Shown: positions 1-9,700 of the stretch, one piece after another
Layout: each line of letters begins with the position of its first letter
Numbering within the stretch: the first letter of the stretch is position 1
Source: Methylomonas sp. AM2-LC
GTDB taxonomy: Bacteria > Pseudomonadota > Gammaproteobacteria > Methylococcales > Methylomonadaceae
NCBI RefSeq assembly: GCF_039904985.1
Contig: NZ_CP157005.1
Location: 310,001 to 374,000 of the forward strand
DNA: 64,000 nt
Direction of reading: 5' to 3'
Program-made: the position numbers and the translations under genes
Notes under the pieces: generated by a model
What the model was told of the DNA's origin: nothing
Databases searched by the model: none
Seen by the model: the letters and a program-made list of their open reading frames with translations, nothing else

Positions 1-460
1 AATCGCGTCTCCACACATCTTGTTCTAAAGTACCAAAAACATTGTCGCGTAGTAAGCGCCCATCTTCGTGAACCACCTGTTGATCAGATTCATCCGGTTC
101 GGAGCCACGAAAGGTGGCTACTTCGATAATTTCCCGTCCAAAAAATACATGGGCAAGACGAAAACGTCTGCCAATAATCCGGCAATTTCGGAAAATTTGT
201 TTAATTTGTTCCGGACTGGCATTGGTTGCTACGTCAAAATCCTTGGGTTCTCGTCCCAAAAGTAAATCGCGTACACACCCACCGACCAGATAGGCTTCGA
301 AATTTGCTTTTTTCAGGCGTATCAAGACCTTCAATGCATTCTCGCTGATTTTCGAACGAGAAATACAATGTTCGGAGCGCGGATAAATCTTTACCAAATT
401 AACAACCGGAAGTACCGGTTGTTCTGTAGGGGAAAAGATTTTTTTGAAGAAAGTTAAAAT
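1..460 (-). CDS. pcnB: Poly(A) polymerase I, N-terminal part (runs off left edge)
   Basis: PcnB adds 3' poly(A) tails that mark RNA for decay. The visible 153 codons hold the class II nucleotidyltransferase head: LVGGCVRDLLLG, then PKDFDVATNASPEQ with the catalytic Asp pair, then NCRIIGRRFRLAHV and IIEVATFRG, as in Escherichia coli PcnB. The rest lies outside the window. The frame has no ATG or GTG between an upstream TAA and the conserved domain. The start that best fits the E. coli N-terminus is an ATT codon at 460-458, preceded by AAAGGA with an 8-nt gap; a TTG at 397 is the main alternative. E. coli pcnB is itself known to start at AUU. Identity is near certain; the start is inferred. Confidence 0.93.
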   Translation of the reverse strand, partial: MLTFFKKIFSPTEQPVLPVVNLVKIYPRSEHCISRSKISENALKVLIRLKKANFEAYLVGGCVRDLLLGREPKDFDVATNASPEQIKQIFRNCRIIGRRFRLAHVFFGREIIEVATFRGSEPDESDQQVVHEDGRLLRDNVFGTLEQDVWRRD

Positions 461-468
461 GACACTAT

Positions 469-474
469 TCCTTT
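469..474 (-). promoter_or_regulatory. Ribosome binding site supporting the AUU start of pcnB
   Basis: On the minus strand AAAGGA lies 8 nt before the ATT codon at 460. No comparable Shine-Dalgarno sequence precedes the in-frame TTG at 397. This supports initiation at ATT. Confidence 0.5.
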
Positions 475-983
475 GTTGATGTTATTTGTTTGGTATCCTT
501 GTGCTCTAAAATAAACACCGAAAACCAGCTAGGAAATCGTAAAAACCTCAGTATTTGTGTTTCAATTTAGTGGTAAAAATCGCTTTACGCCGATTTGTAC
601 AGTTAAAGTTTTTTATTCTTTAAGCTTAAGTTATAGAGCAATAGACCATAGTCACTAACAGAATGCAACGCTCACCCAAATTAATTTTACGCAGCTAACC
701 CCACAATTTATAAAGGTTTAATCGAATTTTGCCGATTATCACTATTATAGATTAACGCATCTGTCTTGCTGACTTAAAGATTTTGACTAACACTAAATTT
801 TTATATCCTATTATCATAACATCTTGCTAGATACCAGCTCAATCAACTGTTTCTTTCACATTCTTTACCAATATAGTAGAATCTCACTACGCACCACAGT
901 TGCTGGTGCATTCTTTTATAAGAACAAAACGGCCATAGGCTCGCTTGAGTACTGGCAACCACTTTAAGATGCCTGGGGGATTT
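475..983. other. Gene-free stretch between pcnB and a small membrane protein gene
   Basis: AT-rich leader region between divergent genes. I see no convincing ORF, tRNA or terminator. A weak hairpin (AAATCG, 8-nt loop, CGATTT) lies near 578-597. It probably carries promoters for both flanking genes, but no clear -35/-10 pair stands out. Confidence 0.4.
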
Positions 984-1163
984 ATGCTTAAAAAACTGCT
1001 TAATGGTTTGATAGACCAACCTGTTTTTGCTAGTTTATATTTGGCCGATTTTTTTATACTACTTTTTCACAGACCGCCATTTCTATTTTCAATCGTGATG
1101 GTAGGTGCATTAGTAGCAATGAGCATGTATTTGGGCCAAAAACTCGAATTATTTAACAAGTAA
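984..1163 (+). CDS. Small membrane protein, unknown function
   Basis: A 59-residue protein with one long or two short hydrophobic segments (about residues 11-27 and 31-50) and a basic start MLKKLLNGL. The ATG at 984 is preferred because GGGGGA lies just upstream; the in-frame ATG at 969 and the TTG at 945 lack a ribosome binding site. Its TAA is followed at once by the TTG start of the RDD gene, so the two are probably translationally coupled. I do not recognise the family. Confidence 0.55.
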   Translation: MLKKLLNGLIDQPVFASLYLADFFILLFHRPPFLFSIVMVGALVAMSMYLGQKLELFNK

Positions 1164-1619
1164 TTGCCAAAAATTGTTAATAAAAATCCCAAAAAACCCG
1201 GCGCAGAATTAAATTCTGCACCGGGTTTTTTAATCAGAATAGCCGCTATTTGCTACGATATACTGTTATTGTTGGCCGTGCTTTTTCTGGCCACACTACT
1301 GGCATTGCCATTCAATGCCACTCAGGCATTTTCTGCCGAACAATTTTCTTATCGATTCTATCTTATTTGCGTAAGCTTTATTTTTTACGGCTGGTTTTGG
1401 GTTAACGGTGGGCAAACCTTGGGTTTACGTGCCTGGAAGTTAAAACTGGTCCGTTTTGATGGTGGTGCAATCACTTGGCAACATGCGACATTACGTTATT
1501 TGGCCGCAATATTATCGTGGGCGTGTTTGGGGCTGGGTTTTTTCTGGTGTTTATGGGATAAAAATCGCTTATGCTGGCACGATTATCTGTCTAAAACCCG
1601 CCTCTATAGGGACAAATGA
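1164..1619 (+). CDS. RDD family membrane protein
   Basis: A 151-residue membrane protein of the RDD family. Members have an Arg-Asp-Asp signature spread over about three transmembrane helices; some have been linked to Na+ or osmolyte transport. The family shape is clear: FLIRIAAICYDILLLL opens helix 1, then GGQTLGLRAWKLKLVRFDGG, then a C-terminal DKNRLCWHDYLSKTRL, matching the usual DRKRQTLHDRLAGT ending. The start is the TTG directly after the TAA of the previous gene; no ATG exists in frame before the domain. A terminator-shaped hairpin lies within codons 10-23, so expression may be attenuated there. The start is less certain than the family. Confidence 0.8.
   Translation: MPKIVNKNPKKPGAELNSAPGFLIRIAAICYDILLLLAVLFLATLLALPFNATQAFSAEQFSYRFYLICVSFIFYGWFWVNGGQTLGLRAWKLKLVRFDGGAITWQHATLRYLAAILSWACLGLGFFWCLWDKNRLCWHDYLSKTRLYRDK
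1191..1231 (+). terminator. Terminator-like hairpin inside the start of the RDD gene
   Basis: Left arm CCCGGCGCAGAA (1197-1208) pairs with TTCTGCACCGGG (1214-1225), with one C/A mismatch, and is followed by six T (1226-1231) and preceded by six A. It has the form of a Rho-independent terminator for the upstream 59-residue gene, yet it lies within the RDD reading frame. It could act as a partial terminator or attenuator. Confidence 0.6.
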
Positions 1620-1695
1620 GAAAACACTAATGGCCTCAGGCTAATATGTTATATTTGTTTGTCAGCTCATCCTATCGCTTTGTCGGGAGAAATTA

Positions 1696-2085
1696 ATGAA
1701 AAAAATAACAACACTCTTAGCCGCGTTAGCAGTAATGCTAAGCATTTCAGCACACGCAGAAGACATTAAGCTGCAAGATAACAGCAAAATTCTTGGAAAA
1801 TGGAAGGTGAATGCCGAATCTCTTGGTCTGGATAAAGAAAAAAAGGCATTGCATGTCAGTTGGGATTTTCAAAAAAACGGTACCCTGCTGACCATTGGTG
1901 AAGATTCTCTGGGACGCACCAAAGAAATGGATATAGCGATTAAATACAGCGTTGAAAATGGTGTCATTAAAAAGCAATCTGCGCCTGGCAGAGAAAAATA
2001 TGAAGATTGTGCCGTTGTGGAGATGAGTGGTAAGGATATGACTTTAAAATGCAGATCATTGTATTTTTTTCTTAGCCGCATCTAA
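1696..2085 (+). CDS. Secreted protein, unknown function
   Basis: 129 residues. It has a clear signal peptide (MKKITTLLAALAVMLSISAHA, cleavage after AHA before ED), so it is probably periplasmic. The mature part begins KLQDNSKILGKWKV and is strand-rich with two Cys (in EDCAVV and LKCRS) that may form a disulfide. The ILGKWKVNAES opening resembles lipocalin-like proteins in general style only. CGGGAG upstream of ATG 1696 is a good ribosome binding site. Function unknown. Confidence 0.7.
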   Translation: MKKITTLLAALAVMLSISAHAEDIKLQDNSKILGKWKVNAESLGLDKEKKALHVSWDFQKNGTLLTIGEDSLGRTKEMDIAIKYSVENGVIKKQSAPGREKYEDCAVVEMSGKDMTLKCRSLYFFLSRI

Positions 2086-2128
2086 GTAAAACCAACATTT
2101 ATATTAACAGAGTAAGGTCTTAGTATAG

Positions 2129-2199
2129 GGGCGTATTGCATACGCCCTAAACCACAATTATTGTTACTAGTCAGGTTTTTGGGCGGGTGTAACCCGCCC
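2129..2199. repeat. Two adjacent palindromes (REP/MITE-like pair)
   Basis: GGGCGTA-TTGCA-TACGCCC (2129-2147) and GGGCGGGT-GTA-ACCCGCCC (2181-2199) lie between convergent genes. Neither is followed by a T-run on either strand, so they look like paired palindromic repeats rather than intrinsic terminators. They are more GC-rich than the surrounding DNA. Confidence 0.6.
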
Positions 2200-2247
2200 T
2201 TAGAGATATAGCCGTTTACTGGATTTACTAAGCTAAATGGTTGCTGG

Positions 2248-3315
2248 CTATCCTACTCTTTTTACAGCATATAGGGCGGCAAAAAAGACTAAAGTACTGG
2301 GTAATGCAGCCGTCAGTATTGGATTAAGCTCATAAATCAAGCCTGCATGCCCTATCATCTTATCGAAAGCATCGAAAAGCTCACCGATTAAAACACCTAC
2401 CAAAATACGTGCTCCAGTACTGGTGCCGCGACCAATGCCAATGACAAACGGTGCAGAAACCATCAACATAACAAAGGTGACGAAAGGATTAATCAATCGG
2501 TTCCAAAACGCGGCCTCGTAACGTTGTGATTTTTGATTATTTTGTTTTAGAAAATCGATATACATGTATAAATCGTATAAGGATTGATTATCAGCGGAGA
2601 CAACAGCTACTTTTAGTAGATCTGAATCAATACTGGATTGCCAGATTTGTTCAGATTGAGTGTCGGCAGTAAAGCGGTTGGCATCAAATTCCGAATGTTT
2701 GACATTTTCTAATCGCCATTGTTGATTCCCTAAAAACTTTGCATGGTCCGCATGGGTAAAACGCTCAAGTTTATGTTGTGGGTTAATGTCATAAATCCGT
2801 ATATCAGAGAGCGAACTGTCTTCCATGATTTTACGCACATTGATAAAACTATTGCCTTCTCTAAGCCACATGCCATAGCGGGTACGCATCACGACGCTGT
2901 CATTTTGTGCGGTATTTTTAAGTAACTGCGCGGCGCGTTCGCAGGTAGGGGCAATAAATTCACCCACTGTTATGGAAAGCAAAACCAGGAAAAGGCCCGC
3001 CAGCATGATGCGTCTTATTATCCACCCAGTTGATAAACCTGCGGCACGCATAGCTATAATTTCGCGATGGTTGGCTATAGCGCCAACCACGGCCAGACTG
3101 CCTATTAAAGCACCTGAGGGTATGACCTCGTAAAACAAGCCGGGCGTGGTGAGCGTTAAAAACATTAAAATCTGTTTCATGCCATAGTTGCCATGCCCCA
3201 AATTTTTTAATTCGTCAGTGAAGGTAAATAAATTGAATAGTGTCACCAGCAATAATATGGCAATTAGCGAACCCTTAAGTACCTCTTTAACAATATAAAT
3301 GCTTAATACTTTCAT
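2248..3315 (-). CDS. lptG: LPS export ABC transporter permease LptG
   Basis: LptG with LptF and the LptB ATPase extracts lipopolysaccharide from the inner membrane and pushes it along the LptC/A/D bridge. The 355-residue protein starts MKVLSIYIVKEVLKG, has N-terminal membrane helices with the family segment FTDELKNLGHGNYG, a periplasmic jellyroll domain (about residues 130-260) and C-terminal helices with NRLINPFVTFVMLMVSAPF and an FDKMIGHAGLIYELNP stretch. The frame is open 47 codons further upstream, but this ATG overlaps the lptF stop by 4 nt (ATGA) and matches the family start. Order lptF-lptG is the usual one. Confidence 0.92.
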   Translation of the reverse strand: MKVLSIYIVKEVLKGSLIAILLLVTLFNLFTFTDELKNLGHGNYGMKQILMFLTLTTPGLFYEVIPSGALIGSLAVVGAIANHREIIAMRAAGLSTGWIIRRIMLAGLFLVLLSITVGEFIAPTCERAAQLLKNTAQNDSVVMRTRYGMWLREGNSFINVRKIMEDSSLSDIRIYDINPQHKLERFTHADHAKFLGNQQWRLENVKHSEFDANRFTADTQSEQIWQSSIDSDLLKVAVVSADNQSLYDLYMYIDFLKQNNQKSQRYEAAFWNRLINPFVTFVMLMVSAPFVIGIGRGTSTGARILVGVLIGELFDAFDKMIGHAGLIYELNPILTAALPSTLVFFAALYAVKRVG

Positions 3316-4382
3316 GGTAGCCACGTTTCCCGGAAATGTTGAAATAACCATTTCCATCCGTATGAGCGGATCAAAGTGAGTAGGCCCAATAGAAATAACA
3401 AGCCATTCAACCAGAAATAGCCTAGCCAGGTTGGCATAACGCCGCTCACAACCCAACTAAACGTTAAACGTTGCAAATTGCCATAGACAAAATAAATGCC
3501 AAAGGCAATGAATACACTGCTATAGATACCACCGCGTGGTGACACTTTAGCCAGTGGAACGGCTAAAAAGGCTAATAATAAGACGCCTAATGGAGTGTTT
3601 AAGCGGCTTTGGAATTCTGCAATTTCCCGTAGCCCAGAAGAAGACAGTAGCTGTTGAGTGGGTATTGATTGACTATTCAAGTTTAAGACAGTGGCTTTTT
3701 TTTCAATCAGTACTGCATATTCTTGAAATGTTTCAAGCACAAAATCTTTTTGTCCAGCGATTCCTAGGAGTCGTTCGCCATTTTCCAGTATCAGATATAA
3801 ACCACCTGGCAGCATTTTTAAACGACCCGCATCAGCATTTACCAACCCGGTTTTATCGCCTTGCAGATTTTGTACAAAAACATGATGCATTTCACCATCG
3901 GCATCGATTTTTTCAGTGTAAAAAATTAATTCGCCGTTGCTGTATTCACTGAAGCCACCGGCAGAAATACCCCGAATATCCGCGCTTTGTTTATCATCGT
4001 GCATAAGTTCTTGGGACGTTTCTTCTGCCCAAGGTGCAGCAAACATGGATAAAGCCATGGCGATGACGGTTAATGGAATCATCAACATAAATATGCCACG
4101 GTAAAGCGAAAAAATACCACAACCAGCTGAAGCAATAGCGGCTATCTCTTGCTCCTGATACATACGGCCCAAAACAATGAGTACCGACATAAAAATAGCT
4201 GCAGGCAAAAAAGAAGCAGTGACTATCACGGTTTTTAGGCCTAAAAGCATAAATACGGTGTCATTAGCAATATTGCCTTCCAGCGCTTGCGCTAATACTT
4301 TGATAAATTTTTGACTGACGATGATGATGACCAGTACCAGCAGAATTGCAGAGAATGTTTTGATTAAATCTACAATAATCAT
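3312..4382 (-). CDS. lptF: LPS export ABC transporter permease LptF
   Basis: Partner permease of LptG in the LptB2FG lipopolysaccharide exporter. It has the YjgP/YjgQ fold: N-terminal helices (MIIVDLIKTFSAILLVL), the segment GRMYQEQEIAAIASAGCG that couples to LptB, a periplasmic jellyroll, and C-terminal helices with PLGVLLLAFLAVPLAKVSPRGG. The ATG at 4382 matches the family's usual MII start; an in-frame TTG at 4442 with GGGGGA upstream would add 20 residues and cannot be excluded. Divergent from pepA, as in many gammaproteobacteria. Confidence 0.9.
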   Translation of the reverse strand: MIIVDLIKTFSAILLVLVIIIVSQKFIKVLAQALEGNIANDTVFMLLGLKTVIVTASFLPAAIFMSVLIVLGRMYQEQEIAAIASAGCGIFSLYRGIFMLMIPLTVIAMALSMFAAPWAEETSQELMHDDKQSADIRGISAGGFSEYSNGELIFYTEKIDADGEMHHVFVQNLQGDKTGLVNADAGRLKMLPGGLYLILENGERLLGIAGQKDFVLETFQEYAVLIEKKATVLNLNSQSIPTQQLLSSSGLREIAEFQSRLNTPLGVLLLAFLAVPLAKVSPRGGIYSSVFIAFGIYFVYGNLQRLTFSWVVSGVMPTWLGYFWLNGLLFLLGLLTLIRSYGWKWLFQHFRETWLP

Positions 4383-4463
4383 TCTATCTAACACTCTTAG
4401 CAACCTGAAAGATCGACCTGAAGTTCCTGCAATGCTCAACAACTATCCCCCGAATTTCTGATG

Positions 4464-4469
4464 TATAAT
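4464..4469 (+). promoter_or_regulatory. Possible -10 box (TATAAT) of pepA
   Basis: A consensus TATAAT lies 65 nt before the pepA ATG in the divergent lptF/pepA gap. The -35 region at 4441-4446 is poor, so the call rests on the -10 box and position. Confidence 0.35.
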
Positions 4470-4534
4470 CTTATATCTTGCCTATTAATGGGCATAAATT
4501 CCTACTTCGCGATTTTTTAAAGGCCAATGCCATC

Positions 4535-6013
4535 ATGGACTATTCTATAGTAAGCTTATCTTTAGACAAACTGCAAAGCGACTGTCTGCTGGTCGGTATT
4601 TACGAAAACCAGCAATTAAGTCCGGTTGCGACTGCTGTAGACACACTGTGTGAGGGCTTGCTGACCAAGCTGATTGCACGCGGAGACATAAAAGGTAAAA
4701 ATGCCGAAACCTTACTGATTAATAATGTGCCGCATGAAAATTTTCAGCGCATCATTTTGGTAGGATTTGGTGAGTCCGGCAAAGTGACTCGTAAGTTATA
4801 CCGTAAAGCATTGGCTGCAGCCATTAAAGTTGTTAAAGAAAGTAAGGTGAGTGTGGCAACTAGTGCTTTGCTGGATATTAATGTTGAAAATGTTGATACG
4901 CAATGGTTGACCCGACAAAATATAGAAGTATTTAACGACGCTATTTACTTATATAGTAAAACCAAAGTGTGCGAGGAAATGCCTGCCTTGCAACAATTGT
5001 ATATCTACGCCGATAAGCTCGTTTCGTCACAGGCTGAATTGGGTTTATTACAAGGTAAGGCCATTGCTAAAGGCGTCGAATTGACCAAACAATTGGCGGA
5101 TTTACCCGGTAATATTTGTACGCCAACTTATTTAGCCGAACAGGCAATCGAGTTAGCTACACAGCATGAAAAATTAAAGTGTGAAATTTTAGAAGAGAGC
5201 GATTTGCAAGCCTTGGGTATGGGTGCTTTCCTGTCTGTTTCTCGTGGTAGCCGCCAGCCTGCCAAGCTGATCAGTCTTTTTTATCAAGGTGCGGAAGCCA
5301 GTGTTAAACCCATCGTTTTAATTGGTAAAGGTTTAACTTTTGATGCCGGAGGTATTTCGTTAAAACCTGGTTTAGGCATGGATGAAATGAAATACGACAT
5401 GTGTGGCGGAGCCAGTGTTCTGGGCTTAATACGCATGGCTACCTTACTGAATTTAAAACTGAACATTGTAGGACTTGTACCTTCATCTGAAAATCTGCCA
5501 GATGGCGATGCCAACAAACCTGGTGATATTGTTACCAGTATGTCCGGTAAAACCATTGAAATTTTGAATACCGATGCTGAAGGGCGTTTATTACTGTGCG
5601 ATACCCTTACTTATGCAAAAAAATTCAATCCAGAAGTGGTGATCGATATGGCTACCCTAACAGGTGCCTGTATTGTAGCTTTAGGTCGGGTACCCAGTGG
5701 TTTATTTGGTAATGACGATGCGCTGTGTGAAGAATTATTAACAGCGGGTGAAGTTGCTTGCGATAAGGTTTGGCGTATGCCGATTTGGGAAGAATATCAG
5801 GACCAAATCAAATCCAACTTTGCTGATTTGGCCAATATCGGCGGTCCAGATGGCGGTAGTATTACCGCAGCTTGCTTTCTGTCGCGCTTTGCTGAAGATT
5901 TTCGCTGGGTGCATCTGGATATTGCGGGTACAGCGTGGCGCACTGGGGCTGCTAAAGGCGCAACCGGACGTCCGGTGCCACTGGTTAGTCAGTTTTTGTT
6001 AAATCGCGCTTAA
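4535..6013 (+). CDS. pepA: Leucyl aminopeptidase (cytosol aminopeptidase)
   Basis: M17 metallo-aminopeptidase that removes N-terminal residues from peptides in the cytoplasm. In E. coli it also binds DNA as XerCD accessory factor and regulator of carAB. The 492-residue length fits. The signature NTDAEGRL is at residues 345-352. Lys265 and Asp270 in [10 protein letters not shown] are the catalytic/metal positions, and [14 protein letters not shown] follows. The ATG at 4535 ([13 protein letters not shown]) is chosen; an in-frame TTG at 4478 would add 19 residues unlike the family. holC follows 63 nt downstream, the normal gammaproteobacterial neighbour. Confidence 0.95.
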   Translation: MDYSIVSLSLDKLQSDCLLVGIYENQQLSPVATAVDTLCEGLLTKLIARGDIKGKNAETLLINNVPHENFQRIILVGFGESGKVTRKLYRKALAAAIKVVKESKVSVATSALLDINVENVDTQWLTRQNIEVFNDAIYLYSKTKVCEEMPALQQLYIYADKLVSSQAELGLLQGKAIAKGVELTKQLADLPGNICTPTYLAEQAIELATQHEKLKCEILEESDLQALGMGAFLSVSRGSRQPAKLISLFYQGAEASVKPIVLIGKGLTFDAGGISLKPGLGMDEMKYDMCGGASVLGLIRMATLLNLKLNIVGLVPSSENLPDGDANKPGDIVTSMSGKTIEILNTDAEGRLLLCDTLTYAKKFNPEVVIDMATLTGACIVALGRVPSGLFGNDDALCEELLTAGEVACDKVWRMPIWEEYQDQIKSNFADLANIGGPDGGSITAACFLSRFAEDFRWVHLDIAGTAWRTGAAKGATGRPVPLVSQFLLNRA

Positions 6014-6076
6014 TGCTTAATCTGGTCGGCGTGGGCATAGGTTTATATCCACGCCAGACTTAGCTAGATTGCAGCG

Positions 6077-6520
6077 ATGACCTACTCTGATAAGCCGAAA
6101 ATTACCTTTTATGTGCTCAGTACGCAATTGCAACCTGAGCGCGAGATGTTTGCATGTAAATTAATCGAAAAAATTTATCGCAGTGAGCAAAACTGCTATG
6201 TATTAACCGACTCCGCAGAACAAGCTGGCAGTATGGATAAACAGCTTTGGACATTCAGGGCGGGTAGTTTTATACCACATCAAATTTATAAGGGCATACT
6301 GCCCGACTTAAATCAAACTATCTTGATTGGCGGCAGTGATATTCCTGAAAGCAGACAAAATATCATCATCAATCTGTCGTCTATCTTCCCCACTTTAAGC
6401 GAACAAACTAAACGTATTATTGAAATTTTGGATGCTAGCGAAACCAGTAAACAAGCAGGTCGCCAACGTTACCGGCATTACCAGGAATTGGGGTTGGAGA
6501 TTGAGACACATAAAATTTAA
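6077..6520 (+). CDS. holC: DNA polymerase III chi subunit
   Basis: Chi pairs with psi in the clamp loader and links the replisome to SSB. 147 residues, normal for the family. The opening KITFYVLSTQLQPEREMFACKLIEKIY and the central LWTFRAGSFIPHQI are typical HolC segments, followed by IINLSS and a C-terminal GRQRYRHYQELGLEIE. It lies in its classic place after pepA, but valS, the usual next gene, is absent. Confidence 0.88.
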   Translation: MTYSDKPKITFYVLSTQLQPEREMFACKLIEKIYRSEQNCYVLTDSAEQAGSMDKQLWTFRAGSFIPHQIYKGILPDLNQTILIGGSDIPESRQNIIINLSSIFPTLSEQTKRIIEILDASETSKQAGRQRYRHYQELGLEIETHKI

Positions 6521-6714
6521 GAATAACGTGTTGTTTCGTTGTAACAGATTAACGGTAAATTTATAAATCGTGGTTTTAGCTGTTTTTCAATCTTATTTTT
6601 ACGGGTAAAAGACAAGATACGATGCTTTACAAAATGTTGTTGCTATAGATAACGAAATGATAAAATAAACTGATGTTAGTAGTAGGTTTGGTAGGAAATG
6701 GACGTGGTGATTAA

Positions 6715-9700
6715 ATGAAAGAAAGCAACAAGTTACTGATCGACCTGCTTGACTACATTAAACAAGTTGAAAAGCTCAATCGAAAACCAGTCTATACTGT
6801 TCCAAGCGATATTTTTGAAGCCTATCAGAATGATCTTAAAGGACTTCCTGGTATCGACTTCAACATACAATCACAACATGATGATGTTTGGTTACGTGTA
6901 ACTCGATTGAAAGAAACGCCTGCACCTGAACCAAGTGAGACTTTAAAGCCTTGGGTAATCGTTTCCAAATCACCTGACAAACAGGCAATCCTCAAGGATG
7001 AATATACTGTTTATGAGAACAAGGTGGCAGTCAAAGTCGAAACGATAGACCGTCATCCTGAAATTCAAGCTGAATTTGATACCTATATCAATTTGTTCTG
7101 GGAACCGTGGTCAAATGCAGAGAAACCACGACGAAAAACCATAAGTTATTACAACAAGTTATTTGCCGTTCAACAAACTATCGCATCTGATAGTGCCGAT
7201 TCACCAATAGAATTAGCTTGGGGCATTGGTTTTGCGCTTTGGTCTATTCCTGATAGTAAAAACACGATTAAGCATCCATTATTGACTCAATCATGCGAAA
7301 TTTATCTTAATCCATCAAACTTTGATATTGAGATTAGGCCGCGTGATTTAGAACCTAAACTTGAATTGAGTTGTTATGAAGACAATGAAAATCAAGGCAT
7401 TAGACCATTAATTGAATTTTGGAAAAGTGCTAATGAAAATGCAGCTGACCGTGTTAATCCGTTTGAATCTTCAACTTATGAAGGCATTTTAAAAGCGGCT
7501 GTTTTGCATTTAGACCCTAATGGTCTTTATTTTGCCAAACAATTAGACCCTATATTACCATCACCAACTGATAAGCTAATCATCACTGATACTTGGGTCT
7601 TATTTGGTCGAAAACGCTCTGAACACATTTTTATTCAAGATGTTGAGCGACTAAAGAAAAATATAGCTGAAGACATAAAAATACCAGCAGTAATTGAAGG
7701 CTTTGTCCAGCCAGGTGATTCAATTATTAGACCAAGGGAATCAGTAGGTTTCAGAGGTCTGTCATGCAGTGATGCAAAGCCAGGTTTAAAAGAGCTCTAT
7801 TTCCCGATGCCTTATAACGACGAACAAGTTTCCATCATTGAAAAGCTGGAAACAAATGATGGTGTTGTAGTACAAGGTCCACCAGGTACAGGGAAAACTC
7901 ATACTATAGCCAATGTGATTTGTCATTTTCTAGCTCAAGGGAAACGTGTATTAGTAACGGCATCCGGCGAATCTGCATTGGCCGTTCTGCAAGAGAAATT
8001 ACCACAGCAAATCAGGCCATTAAGTGTCGCCTTGTTAACTGATGAACGAGATGGCAGACGTCAATTTGAATATTCGATTCAAGAAATTGCCACTAGTGTA
8101 AACAGTTTAAATCCAAATCAGACTAGCAAAACTATTCAAACACTTGAAGATAAATTAAATGGATTGCACGCAAAAATTTCTGTGGTTGATCAAACTATTA
8201 ATAGTTTTGCAGAAAAACACATGAAACTTTATACGTTTCAGGGTAAAGAAGTTTTGTCCGTTCAGCTTGCAAAATTCGTCTTGGATCATGAGGATAATTA
8301 CAGTTGGCTAGAAGACGAAGTTAACTCAAAATCTAATACTTTGAAATTTTGTGATGATGACATCAAATTGTTGAGAAATGCTCGCGCAACGATTGGTAAT
8401 GATCTTATCAATCTTGAACATTCTTTTCCAGTTAGTGATGCATTTCCAGAATGGCAAGTTTTATATAATTTGCATAACGACCTCATTCGTGCGAAACAAT
8501 TTAAGGAAAAAGTTACCACAGGCACAGTATTGCCATTATCGAATGCCACTGTCGAGGTTTTTGAGCAAGCGAAAAAACTATTGGAATTTATTGCTCATAG
8601 GCAAGCTATTGAAGAAAAGATAGAACGGGAAGGAATTAAATGGTCAATTGCACTTCGAGAAAAGTTTTTACAATCTATAAATGATCAAGCTATCAATCAT
8701 TTGTTGTCATTGTGTGATGAAATTAATACGCTGGATTCCATTCGTAAATCTAATTTATCGCATGCGGTATCTATTCCAGATGGATCAGAACTTAACGAAC
8801 AGTTTATTCAAGCCATTCAGCGCCTTTCACATGGTAAAAGCGCGTTTAAGTTATTTGGACCAAAAGAAGTTAAGCAATTATTAGCGAAAGTCCTGGTTAC
8901 AGGATTGAATCCTAAAGCTGAAAATCGTGAAGCATGGCAAGCAGTAGCGAGCCACATTGAATATCGATTGGATGCGCGAAAACTCATGTCTCGCTGGAAT
9001 GTTATTGCTTATGAAATGGAGATCGAAGTTGTTGATGGTGATTTAGAACGGTCATTTCGCCTAGCTGCCCGTTATAAAGATCACATTATTGAACTCAAAC
9101 GATTGGTTGATGATTTTGACCGTTCCCTTGGCAACAAGATTTCGGTTGTTTTTGGTCATACAATTGCCGAATCACTCCATATCTCAAAACAACAGATTGA
9201 AACTATAAAATCCAGTCTCTCTCAGCATTTGGATCGAGATCGATTTACGTATGCTCTACAGCAAGTTTCCGCATTAATCAAAAAATTGGATGGTTATTCA
9301 GGATCCATCATCGAAGATATTTCAGTATTTTTAAATCAATCATTGGGGAATTCCATGATTGATGACACATTATTACGTGATACATGGCATACACATATTA
9401 ATGAGCTTAATAGGTGGAATAGTCTTCAACCATCGTTCAGAGAAATTAAAAGAATTTCAGCTCTGTTGATTGAAGCGGGTGCGCCAAAATGGGCGCATGC
9501 CATCCAATCAATACCCTACCAAGAGAATGAACGGATTACCTCTTTTGATTGGTTGGAAGCTTGGAATTGGCGATCAGCTAAAACATTTATTGAGCAAATC
9601 GATGGACACCATAAGCTTAAACAACTATTCGATGAAAGACATTCACTTGAAAAAAACTTATCTAAAACTTACCAGAAGTTAATTTCAGAAAAAACCTGGC

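Noticed and set aside
68..265. Plus-strand 65-codon ORF
   Set aside because: Shadow of pcnB, whose conserved motifs read on the other strand.
3316..3456. 47-codon N-terminal extension of lptG
   Set aside because: It overlaps the lptF coding end and has no family similarity; the ATGA overlap start is better.
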